From: RPQJ01 sp963823535
GTDB taxonomy: Bacteria > Pseudomonadota > Gammaproteobacteria > Steroidobacterales > Steroidobacteraceae
NCBI GenBank assembly: GCA_963823535.1
Contig: CAWGLZ010000004.1
Coordinates: 372,001-436,000 of the forward strand
Direction: 5' to 3'
DNA length: 64,000 nucleotides
Shown here in pieces: positions 34,066 to 41,812 of this stretch. A program made the position numbers and the translations under genes. The stretch's first letter is position 1. Each line of letters opens with the position of its first letter. The notes beneath the pieces are model-generated. The model saw only the letters and a program-made list of their open reading frames with translations, searched no databases and had not been told where the DNA came from.

Positions 34066-36366
34066 GTGAAGCGGGGACTCAGTGACGCCCGGTTGACGGC
34101 GTGCAGCGCGTTGATCGCGTGGTTCGTCCTGGCGACGTCCGGCGGTCCGGCGCTGGCCGGATCCGGCGGGGACGAAGATGCGGCGCAGGCAGTCACGCGG
34201 GCCGAGCCGCAGCGGCGGCCGCGCATCGGCCTGGTGCTCGGCGGCGGCGGTGCAAAAGGCGCGGCGCACGTGGGCGTACTGGGAGTCCTCGACGAACTGC
34301 ACATCCCGGTCGACTGCGTAATCGGCACCAGCATGGGCGCGCTGGTGGGTGGCACCTTCGCGTCGGGCAGGAACGCCCGCGACCTCGAGACTGCGATGCT
34401 CGAGATCTCGTGGGAAGGCGCGATCGCCTTCGAGGGGCAGCGACGGAATCTGCCCATGCGACGCAAGCTGGCCGGCGTTACCTTCAGCAACAACCTCGAG
34501 TTCGGGTTCCACGATGGCCGGCTGACGGCGCCGAGCGGCTTCATCAAGACCCAGAACATCGAGCAGACGATCCAGTCCCTGGTCTCACGGAGCCGGGGAG
34601 TGCGCGACTTCGATCGCTTGCCCATCCCGTATCGCGCGATCGCGACCGACATGCAGAGTGGCGAGATGGTCGTGCTCGACTCCGGCAACCTCGCCCAGGC
34701 CATGCGGGCGAGCATGGCCGTCCCGGGTGTCTTCTCCCCGGTGACCATCGACGGGCGGATCCTCGGCGATGGCGGATTGTCCCGCAACGTGGCGGTGGAC
34801 GTGGCGCGGCAGACCTGTGCCGACGTCGTCATCGCGGTCGCCCTCCCCAATCCGGTGCCGACGGCCGAGGAACTCCAGTCCCCGCTCACGCTGGTCGCGC
34901 GGACGCTCGACGTGCTCATCGGCGCCAACGAGAAGCAGCAGCTCGACACCCTCGGTCCCGACGACGTGAAGATCGTGGTCCATACCGGTGATCTCGGCAG
35001 CGCTTCCTTCAGCCGGGTTCGCGAGGCCATCCCGATCGGACGCGCGGCGGCGCTCGAACGGCGAACCGAGCTGGCCCGCTATTCACTGCCCGAGGCGGAT
35101 TACCTCGAGTGGCGTGACGCGGTATCGCGCGGTGAGGGTCCCGCGGTGCAACTGGCCGTCGTCGAAGTGACCGGGCACGAGCGCGTCAACCCGCAATATG
35201 TCCGGGACGTGCTCGCGCTCGAGCCGGGTGACACGGTGACCGAGCGGCAGCTGGCCGGGCAGGTCAACGACCTGTACGCACTGTCCGACTTCGAGTGGGT
35301 GCGCTACGCGCTGCACGGCGATCCGCTGGCCCCGTCCCTCGAGATCGAGCTGGGCGAGAAGGCGACCGGTGCCAACACGCTTCGCTTCGATCTCGGCTTC
35401 TACATCGGGACGGACGAGAACACGGCGTTCACGATCGGGGGGAATTACCTGCGGACTTGGATCAACGATCGGGGCGGCGAGGTGCACGGCGCGATGCAGC
35501 TGGGGCGCACGTCGGGCATCGATGCGTCGCTCTACCAGCCGCTGGATCGCCGGCACGAGTGGTTCGTCGAACCCGGGCTCACGCTGCGACGTTCGCTCGA
35601 GGACATCTTCCTGGACGGCGATGCGGTGGCACGGTACACGCTGTCGCACGCCTGGGGCTTTCTCGATGCCGGTCGCACCTTCGGCACGAGTGCCGAGCTC
35701 CGCGCCGGAATGCGCGCCGGCTTGCAATGGGCCGACCGGGACATCGCGTTCCCCGGGCTCGGAGAGATCTCCGGCGAGGGTTACGGCGGCTGGTCGCTGC
35801 GCTACACGCAGGACTCGCGCGATCGAGAGGCGCTTGCGCGATCAGGTGTCCTGACCCGCGTGTCCTACTTCCGCAGCGAAGAAGCCCTCGGGGCCATCGC
35901 TTCCTACGAGCGACTCGAGGGCATGACGGCCTATGCAGTGCCGCTGGGCGCGAACGTACTGCACCTGCGAGCGAGCGGCGGGTCGTCGCTCGATTCGCGG
36001 CTGCCGGTCTACGACACTTTCACCCTTGGTGGACCCGTGAGCTTTCCGGGGGTGAGCATCGGTGAGCTGCGCGGCACGTCCTACTGGAGCGCCCAGGCGT
36101 CCTACCTGCACAAGGTCGCCGACATCAGCAGTCTCTTCGGCCAGAGCCTGTATGCGGGACTGGCGCTCACGGCCGGGGACATGAGTGGCCGCATCGACCG
36201 TATCCATGCCGACCCGATCTATTCGGGCGCCTTCCTGCTGGGTGCGCGCACGCCGCTCGGTCCCCTGAGCCTGTCGCTTGCGGTCACCGGCAGGGGCGAC
36301 TGGCAGGTCGTGCTCGGACTCGGCCGGCCGGTCGACGAGCGGACGATCACCGATCCCGCCTGGTAG
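34066..36366 (+). CDS. Patatin-like phospholipase with C-terminal outer-membrane barrel (PlpD/type Vd)
   Basis: A 766-residue protein starting at a GTG, with a signal peptide to about residue 31. The patatin domain (about 53-330) has the oxyanion loop LVLGGGGAKGAAHVG, the nucleophile S89 in GTSMG and catalytic D235 in DGG. A POTRA-like segment follows (about 340-400; ERVNPQYVRDVLALEPGDTV), then a 16-strand Omp85-type barrel (about 400-766) ending in a Trp-rich strand (PAW). This is the layout of PlpD and FplA, type Vd autotransporters that display or release a phospholipase A1. The substrate would be a phospholipid of the same cell or of a host or neighbour. A clear terminator follows. Confidence 0.88.
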   Translation: MKRGLSDARLTACSALIAWFVLATSGGPALAGSGGDEDAAQAVTRAEPQRRPRIGLVLGGGGAKGAAHVGVLGVLDELHIPVDCVIGTSMGALVGGTFASGRNARDLETAMLEISWEGAIAFEGQRRNLPMRRKLAGVTFSNNLEFGFHDGRLTAPSGFIKTQNIEQTIQSLVSRSRGVRDFDRLPIPYRAIATDMQSGEMVVLDSGNLAQAMRASMAVPGVFSPVTIDGRILGDGGLSRNVAVDVARQTCADVVIAVALPNPVPTAEELQSPLTLVARTLDVLIGANEKQQLDTLGPDDVKIVVHTGDLGSASFSRVREAIPIGRAAALERRTELARYSLPEADYLEWRDAVSRGEGPAVQLAVVEVTGHERVNPQYVRDVLALEPGDTVTERQLAGQVNDLYALSDFEWVRYALHGDPLAPSLEIELGEKATGANTLRFDLGFYIGTDENTAFTIGGNYLRTWINDRGGEVHGAMQLGRTSGIDASLYQPLDRRHEWFVEPGLTLRRSLEDIFLDGDAVARYTLSHAWGFLDAGRTFGTSAELRAGMRAGLQWADRDIAFPGLGEISGEGYGGWSLRYTQDSRDREALARSGVLTRVSYFRSEEALGAIASYERLEGMTAYAVPLGANVLHLRASGGSSLDSRLPVYDTFTLGGPVSFPGVSIGELRGTSYWSAQASYLHKVADISSLFGQSLYAGLALTAGDMSGRIDRIHADPIYSGAFLLGARTPLGPLSLSLAVTGRGDWQVVLGLGRPVDERTITDPAW

Positions 36367-36378
36367 GGGTCGGCCGCC

Positions 36379-36440
36379 GATCCCTTCGGCTGCGCGCGTG
36401 ATCCGGTCGGAGCCGGAGGGATCAGCCGTCGGGTCCTTTT
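36379..36440 (+). terminator. Intrinsic terminator after the patatin gene
   Basis: A 13-pair stem (GATCCCTTCGGCT at 36379-36391, AGCCGGAGGGATC at 36411-36423, one G-U pair) lies 12 bases after the stop. It is followed by GTCCTTTT at 36433-36440. The loop is large, but pairing is long and the T-run is present. Confidence 0.65.
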
Positions 36441-36596
36441 ACATATTGCGCGTCGGCTATCCAGCGGACTGTTTCAGGAGTTCGCCGCAAATCTCTGAAA
36501 GAAATGATTTTCGGTGGCTATGGCCCATTTCTTGCTTGCAGACAGATGCGGGTTTCGCCCCCTTGAAGTTGACGTTCGACGGCAAGAAAAACAGCA

Positions 36597-37520
36597 ATGA
36601 AGCCACACGCCTTCCTGGTCCTCGCGATCATCCTCGGACCCACAGCGCTGGCCTATTTTTCGGGCCACGTCGCCGCGGCTCACTACCTCGGCCTGGGCTC
36701 CATCCTGGCCCTGCAGCTGGCGCTGCTTGCACGCCCGGTGGCCGCGTTTTCGATACTCATACCGGCGGTCTATGCGGCCGCGGCGATCACGGCGCAGTCC
36801 ACGGACGGCGTCGTCGCGCTGGTCGTCGCCATCGCAGCGGCGGTCGGGGCATCCAGTTCGCAGGGACTGCACCGCGGCCTGGTGGCGCTGCTCGCGGCCG
36901 CATTGCTCGGGTCGTTCGAGCCCGGTCCCGCCGCGGACGTGATGTGGCGGGCCGGCTTCCTGCTGGCGGGCAGCACCTACGGCTTCCTGGTGGGCATCAC
37001 CATGCTGCGCCACGTGCATCTGGAGGCACGGTCCGTGCATCCGCAGGGCGCGCTCGGGTATGCCGCGTTGCTTGCGGTCCTGGCCCTGCTGGCATGGTTC
37101 GCCGCGCGGATCGGGGACTTTGCGCACAACTGGTGGTTGCCGCTTGCGGTGGTCGCGGTCAGCGAGCCCGTCGTCACCGGTTCGCTGCGCCAGTCCATGG
37201 CGCGCGTCGCCCTCGGGCTCGCAGCGTCGGCGCTGTTGATCGGCATCAGCGACGCGTTCGACCCGCCCCTGATCCGCGGGATCCTGCTGGTCGGGATGCT
37301 GCTGGTCGCATTTTCCCTCGACCGGAGCCGGAGATGGGCCCTGTCCCTGCTGCTGGCGCCGGTGCTGGTGCTGCTCTCGAGCCATGGCGCTCCGCACGAG
37401 TCGGCGCTGGTCTATGGCCTGTCGTTCCTGCCGGCCTTCCTGCCGGTACTGGTCGCAACCTGCCTCGGTCACTTCGTCCTCTGGGTGCTCCAGCCCGCGT
37501 CCGGTCGCGTCGCCGCCTGA
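36597..37520 (+). CDS. Polytopic inner-membrane protein of unknown function
   Basis: A 307-residue protein that is almost entirely membrane: eight to ten hydrophobic helices separated by short loops (LAIILGPTALAYFSGHVAAA at the start, LALLARPVAAFSILIPAVYA, LGFLPAFLPVLVATCLG-type segments near the end). The overall feel is that of a FUSC or exporter-related membrane domain without the soluble part, but no diagnostic motif was recognised. No strong ribosome site precedes the ATG; the upstream bases are A-rich (AAGAAAAACAGCA). The 156 bases between the terminator and this gene are AT-richer than the surroundings and probably carry its promoter. Its stop lies 16 bases from that of the convergent PLP gene. 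Confidence 0.55.
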   Translation: MKPHAFLVLAIILGPTALAYFSGHVAAAHYLGLGSILALQLALLARPVAAFSILIPAVYAAAAITAQSTDGVVALVVAIAAAVGASSSQGLHRGLVALLAAALLGSFEPGPAADVMWRAGFLLAGSTYGFLVGITMLRHVHLEARSVHPQGALGYAALLAVLALLAWFAARIGDFAHNWWLPLAVVAVSEPVVTGSLRQSMARVALGLAASALLIGISDAFDPPLIRGILLVGMLLVAFSLDRSRRWALSLLLAPVLVLLSSHGAPHESALVYGLSFLPAFLPVLVATCLGHFVLWVLQPASGRVAA

Positions 37521-37536
37521 CGTCGCCGGGGCGCGG

Positions 37537-39366
37537 TCACGCGAGCAGCTTCGCCATCCGCGGACGGCTTGCGGCATAGCGGCGGTGCACGTCGACGTAG
37601 GTCGACTCGTACAGCTGATCGAGATCCCCGGGCTCCGGGAAATGGGCGAGAAAACCCGGGCACGCGGGCTCGATCGCCAGTTCCGCGGCACGCATCAGGT
37701 GCGCCAGCAGGGCGCGCGGGTCCTCCTCGCCCACCGAGACCCGGATCGTCGTGGGCGAGATGCCCGCCTGTCGCAGCGCCTCGTCGGAGAGTTCCGAGTG
37801 GCTGGTGAGGGCGGGGCAGAGGACGACCGTGTTGACCTGGCCGAGCGAGACCTGCAGCCCGAACGCGGGTTCCAGGCAGTCGAAGAATCGCTGGAATGCA
37901 TCGCGACCGATCCCCGAACCGATCGGTGTCTCGAAGTCGAGCGTGAACAGCGGCGCTGGCAGTCCGAGGAACATGTGGCGCTCGCGCAGCGCGGAATTCT
38001 CGTTACCCTCGACCGCCGAGCAGCGGACGTTGATGGCGGGATGCCGCGCGAGTGACCGGGCGAGCACCATCGTGTTGATGCACTTGTTGATGATGCGCAG
38101 TTCGACGGTGCGCATGCCGTTGATGACCTCGAATGCCTTGTCGGCGTCCAGGAACGCGCCCTTGACGTAATAAACGTTCCAGAAGAGGCTCTCGTCCCAG
38201 CGGTACGAGCGCGGTCGCCCGTCCGGGCCCGGGGCCGTCACGGTCTCGCCCTTGGGAATGAACATGCGTTCGTTGCGGCCGATGCACACTCCGGCCGTGG
38301 TCGTGCCCGATCCAGCGAGATCCTTGGTGTAGGAGTGGATCACGAAATCGGGCCGCTCGAGGGGGTCCGATCGCTGGAGCACGGGCTGCAGGATTGGCGT
38401 GCCGACCGTCGCGTCGCAGATCACCGTCAGGCCGGCCTCGTGGGCGACGCGGCAGATTCCCGGCACGTCCAGCACGTGACCATGCGGATTGCACGGGGAC
38501 TCGAGGAACACGTAGATCTCCCGGCCCTCGGCGATCCGGCCCGCACACTCGCGGCGGGCTTCCGCCAGCGCGACGCTGAAGGACTCCACCGTGAACCCGT
38601 CGAACCAGCGCACCGCCACGTCCAGGTTGCTCTGCTTGCCGTACCAGTCGTGCAGCAGCTGGTAGGTGCCGCCATAGACGTTGCGGCTGGCGAGCACGAT
38701 GTCCTGGTAGCCGACGACATTCGCCAGCGTCGCGTCGATCGCGGCCATCCCCGAGTTGAAGTTCCAGGCGAGATACTCGCCCGACAGGGCGCCGGCCTCG
38801 AGGTCCACGATGTGGTTGGCGAGGCTGATCGAGGTCGGGTTGAGCAGGCGTGAATAGATCTCGAGCAGCGGCTCGCGTCCCTTGAAGGCGTCCTCGACCC
38901 ATTCCGTGCAGGCGTACATGTACGTCGCCGTGCGGGCGATGACGGGCGTCGCGCTGAACAGCGCGGCCACGTTGTCGAACAGCGGGTACGGGCCCTTGAC
39001 GGCGGACTGGCTCGGCTCGTCGAGCAGCGACTGGTAAGTCTTCCGCAGCGGATTCTGCAGCGTGTCCAGGATCTTCGCGAGCTGGAAGCACAGGAAGCGC
39101 TTGGCGTTGAAGCGCGCGACACGATCACGCTGCTCGAGCGTGGCGAGCTCGTGGACCCCGAATCGCCAGAGCTCGTGCGCAGCGACGTTGGCGGCATAGA
39201 GCTGCGAAGCCAGCGCGCCGAGGCGCCGGCCGAAGTCGCTCCGCGGGTCGATGGCAAAGTGCCGCAGCTGTTCCTCGACGAGCGCGTCGAGGGAGGTGGC
39301 CGTGGTCGTGTTGCGCCGCGGGCTCAGCTCGCGCGCCAGCGTCAGGTCGGCGGTCGGGTCTTTCAT
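37537..39366 (-). CDS. Large Cys/Met-metabolism-type PLP enzyme
   Basis: A 609-residue protein, much longer than the roughly 400 usual for the fold-type I Cys/Met metabolism family. The ATG at 39366 (MKDPTADL) was used; an in-frame GTG at 39384 is possible. Residues 1-180 are an added helical domain. Then come the cofactor pieces: AWNFNSGMAAIDATLANVVG, ASRNVYGGTYQLLHDWYGKQ, FLESPCNPHGHVLDVPGICR, the Asp of ICDATVGTPI, and the Schiff-base Lys K348 in HSYTKDLAGSGTT. The family catalyses gamma-replacement or elimination on Cys- or homoserine-derived substrates, but the sparse match leaves the substrate open. It is not adjacent to the other sulfur amino acid gene, metY (44624). Confidence 0.7.
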   Translation of the reverse strand: MKDPTADLTLARELSPRRNTTTATSLDALVEEQLRHFAIDPRSDFGRRLGALASQLYAANVAAHELWRFGVHELATLEQRDRVARFNAKRFLCFQLAKILDTLQNPLRKTYQSLLDEPSQSAVKGPYPLFDNVAALFSATPVIARTATYMYACTEWVEDAFKGREPLLEIYSRLLNPTSISLANHIVDLEAGALSGEYLAWNFNSGMAAIDATLANVVGYQDIVLASRNVYGGTYQLLHDWYGKQSNLDVAVRWFDGFTVESFSVALAEARRECAGRIAEGREIYVFLESPCNPHGHVLDVPGICRVAHEAGLTVICDATVGTPILQPVLQRSDPLERPDFVIHSYTKDLAGSGTTTAGVCIGRNERMFIPKGETVTAPGPDGRPRSYRWDESLFWNVYYVKGAFLDADKAFEVINGMRTVELRIINKCINTMVLARSLARHPAINVRCSAVEGNENSALRERHMFLGLPAPLFTLDFETPIGSGIGRDAFQRFFDCLEPAFGLQVSLGQVNTVVLCPALTSHSELSDEALRQAGISPTTIRVSVGEEDPRALLAHLMRAAELAIEPACPGFLAHFPEPGDLDQLYESTYVDVHRRYAASRPRMAKLLA

Positions 39367-39406
39367 CCGCGGATGGTACCCCACCGCCCGCGCCGGCCGT
39401 GGTCGC

Positions 39407-40099
39407 TCAACCCGCCCGTGGCGACATGACGCTCAGCACGGCGACGAAATGGCAGGCCACGCCGGCGAGCACGAACAGGTGCCAGACCGCATGCGCGTAC
39501 GGACGGCTCTTCCAGAGATAGAAGGGCACGCCGAGCGTATAGGCGAGACCGCCGGCCACGATCCAGGTGAGTTCCTGCGGCGTCAGGCTCTGCATCAGGG
39601 GTCGTGCGGCCACCACGCCGATCCAGCCCATCGCCAGGTAGAGGAGGGTCGAGCTCACAGGGAAGCGGAAGCCGAGGGTGGTCTTGGCCAGGATCCCCGC
39701 GAGTGCCAGGCCCCAGACCAACCCGAACAGGCTCCAGCCCCAGGCACCGCCGAGGACGCCCAGGGCGAACGGCGTGTACGTGCCGGCGATCAGCAGGTAG
39801 ATCGCCGAGTGGTCCAGCAGTCGCAGGCGTGGGCGGAGCCGCGGCGATCGCGACGAATGGTAGAGGACCGAGGTGACGAACAGCAGGAGGGCGCTGGCGC
39901 CGAAGATGACGCCACCGGTCATGCGCCACGGGCCGGCACCGTCGGCGCCCGCCTTGACGACGAGCCACGCGATGCCCAGCGCGCTGGCGACGATTCCGGC
40001 GCCGTGGGTCACGACGTGCGCGATCTCCTCGCCGCGCGTGTAGGGCGAGGGGCTCGCCGGTGCATCCCCGGGCGCGGGGCCATGTAACGGTTTCGTCAT
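39407..40099 (-). CDS. Hemolysin III family (PAQR-like) membrane protein
   Basis: A 230-residue protein with seven membrane helices. The family motifs are GEEIAHVVTHGAGIVASALG in the first helix, SVLYHSS after helix two, LLDHSAIYLLIAGTYTPFAL, and the last-helix AVWHLFVLAGVACHFVAVL. The conserved Ser, Asp and His residues form the zinc-dependent site of the PAQR/YqfA superfamily. Function in bacteria is unsettled: membrane fluidity sensing and lipid hydrolase activity have been discussed, and hemolysis is not a general property. The ATG at 40099 lies inside the candidate Pho box that faces the opposite way, so the two promoters would overlap. Confidence 0.85.
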   Translation of the reverse strand: MTKPLHGPAPGDAPASPSPYTRGEEIAHVVTHGAGIVASALGIAWLVVKAGADGAGPWRMTGGVIFGASALLLFVTSVLYHSSRSPRLRPRLRLLDHSAIYLLIAGTYTPFALGVLGGAWGWSLFGLVWGLALAGILAKTTLGFRFPVSSTLLYLAMGWIGVVAARPLMQSLTPQELTWIVAGGLAYTLGVPFYLWKSRPYAHAVWHLFVLAGVACHFVAVLSVMSPRAG

Positions 40100-40110
40100 C
40101 CTGCTGTCAT
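40093..40110 (+). promoter_or_regulatory. Candidate Pho box upstream of the lipoprotein/TonB pair
   Basis: TCGTCAT at 40093-40099, a 4-base spacer (CCTG) and CTGTCAT at 40104-40110 match the PhoB layout of two 7-base direct repeats at 11-base pitch; the second repeat is a perfect CTGTCAT. A weaker third unit (ATGTAAC at 40082-40088) continues the pitch upstream. It lies 85 bases before the ATG at 40195. No clear -10 box was found. Confidence 0.4.
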
Positions 40111-40194
40111 CCGATCGAAGTCGGGCGGTCCTAAGGTGCGGCACTTGGTCGCCACCGGCCAATCCTAAAGCGAAAACCGTCAGGAGTGATCCGA

Positions 40195-41787
40195 ATGAAT
40201 GCGACTCGTCTGCTGTTCCTGGGAATCGCCGTTGTGGGACTGTCGGCCTGCGAGGGCGGCGGCGTGGACCTCAAGGTGGAGACCGTCGACAACTCGGTCG
40301 ACAACAGCCAGTCCGTCGGGGGAGGCGGCAGCAACAACCCCTGCGCGAGCTATACCGTGACCGGTACCACTGAGGTCCGGCAGGGGACTTTCGACGGTAC
40401 GAACTGCGTCTACGGCTCGGCCTTCGTCGGCAAGACTAATCCGCTGAAGAACGACCTGAGCATCCCCTTCATCTCGGGCGTGCACATCTTCCAGGACAGC
40501 CTGTTCGTCGGCGAGAACGTCTCGAGCGGCGCAGCCCCGGCCGGCGGAACGGGACCCAAGCTCACGATTGCCGCGGGCAGCACGCTGGCCTTCTCGAACT
40601 CGGCGGACTACCTGCTGGTAAACCGCGGGTCGCAGATCCTTGCCGAGGGTTCCCCGGCGGCACCCATCACGCTCACCGCATTCGCGGACGCGGTGACCAA
40701 CACGGCCGGCGCGAACGACGTGCAGCTGTGGGGCGGCGTCGTCATCAACGGCAACGGCATCACGAACAACTGCAGCGATGCCGAGCGCCAGAACAACCAG
40801 TGTCACGTCGGGGCCGAGGGCCAGCCGTCGAACTACGGCGGCAACGACAACGCCGAGAGCTCGGGAGCGCTGCGCTACGTCATCGTGAAGCACACCGGCT
40901 TCGAGGTCGCGCCGGGCGACGAACTGAACGGCATCACCTTCAACGCCGTGGGCTCCGGCACCGTCGTCGAGAACATCCAGGTCTACAGCACCTACGACGA
41001 CGGCCTCGAGTTCTTCGGCGGCGCCGTGAACGTCAGCAACGCCATCGTTCTCTATGCGCGCGACGACTCGCTCGATTACTCCGACGGCTACATCGGCACG
41101 ATCGAGAACGCACTCGTCATCCACTACCGGACCGACGGCAACCGCTGCATCGAAGGCGACAACATCGGCGAATCGCGCAGCAGCGCCGGTGCGCCGCTCG
41201 ACACGGCGCCGCTCACCGAGCCCACCATCCGCAACCTGACCTGCATTCCCTCGAACTACGACGTCGGCACCCACGGCGACTCGGAGGGTCCGCTGGTCCG
41301 CCAGGGCGCAAAGCTCCGGCTCGAGAACAGCATCGTCTACGCGGGCTACGGTGTCGCCGAGAACGGCAAGACCTCCAACGAGTGCCTGGAGATCGAGAGC
41401 CCCGTCTCGCTCGGCTTCGCCAGCACGGGCGCGACGACGGTCACCAACTCGATCATCGCCTGCGAGGAAGCGGTCAAGGGCACGCTCGCGAACGGCGATG
41501 CGCTGCGCGAGTGGTACCTCGGCGCGAACCCGAGCACCAACGGCGCAGACTATTCCTTCAACACCACCAACGTCCTGATCGCGGATTCGGCGAACGCCAA
41601 TGTGGCCGTGCTCGAGCCGAACTCGTTCTACACCGCGACCGCGTTCGCGGACGAGGCCGGCAACGCCTTCACCATGGCTCCCGACACGGTCGTGGGGGCG
41701 GTCCGTCGCGCGGACGACTGGACGGCTCCCTGGGCGTTCGGTCTGCGCGCGTCTAATGCGGACGAGCCGCTCTGGTTCGTGAACTGA
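40195..41787 (+). CDS. Surface lipoprotein with right-handed beta-helix repeats
   Basis: A 530-residue lipoprotein; CAGGAG ends 8 bases before the ATG, and the signal ends in GLSAC (Cys19). After a Gly/Ser-rich tether (SQSVGGGGSNN) the chain becomes a solenoid of short strands with regularly spaced Asn/Gly turns (LTIAAGSTLAFSNSADYLLV, AGANDVQLWGGVVINGNGIT, GTVVENIQVYSTYDDGLEFF, LRLENSIVYAGYGVAENG), typical of right-handed parallel beta-helix proteins. The TonB-receptor gene follows in the same direction after 25 bases, so the two are almost certainly expressed together and may form an outer-membrane capture complex. The Asp-rich strands could bind cations or a phosphorylated ligand. The ligand is unknown. 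Confidence 0.72.
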   Translation: MNATRLLFLGIAVVGLSACEGGGVDLKVETVDNSVDNSQSVGGGGSNNPCASYTVTGTTEVRQGTFDGTNCVYGSAFVGKTNPLKNDLSIPFISGVHIFQDSLFVGENVSSGAAPAGGTGPKLTIAAGSTLAFSNSADYLLVNRGSQILAEGSPAAPITLTAFADAVTNTAGANDVQLWGGVVINGNGITNNCSDAERQNNQCHVGAEGQPSNYGGNDNAESSGALRYVIVKHTGFEVAPGDELNGITFNAVGSGTVVENIQVYSTYDDGLEFFGGAVNVSNAIVLYARDDSLDYSDGYIGTIENALVIHYRTDGNRCIEGDNIGESRSSAGAPLDTAPLTEPTIRNLTCIPSNYDVGTHGDSEGPLVRQGAKLRLENSIVYAGYGVAENGKTSNECLEIESPVSLGFASTGATTVTNSIIACEEAVKGTLANGDALREWYLGANPSTNGADYSFNTTNVLIADSANANVAVLEPNSFYTATAFADEAGNAFTMAPDTVVGAVRRADDWTAPWAFGLRASNADEPLWFVN

Positions 41788-41812
41788 TTCCCGGGGCAAG
41801 GGCGGGAACGTG

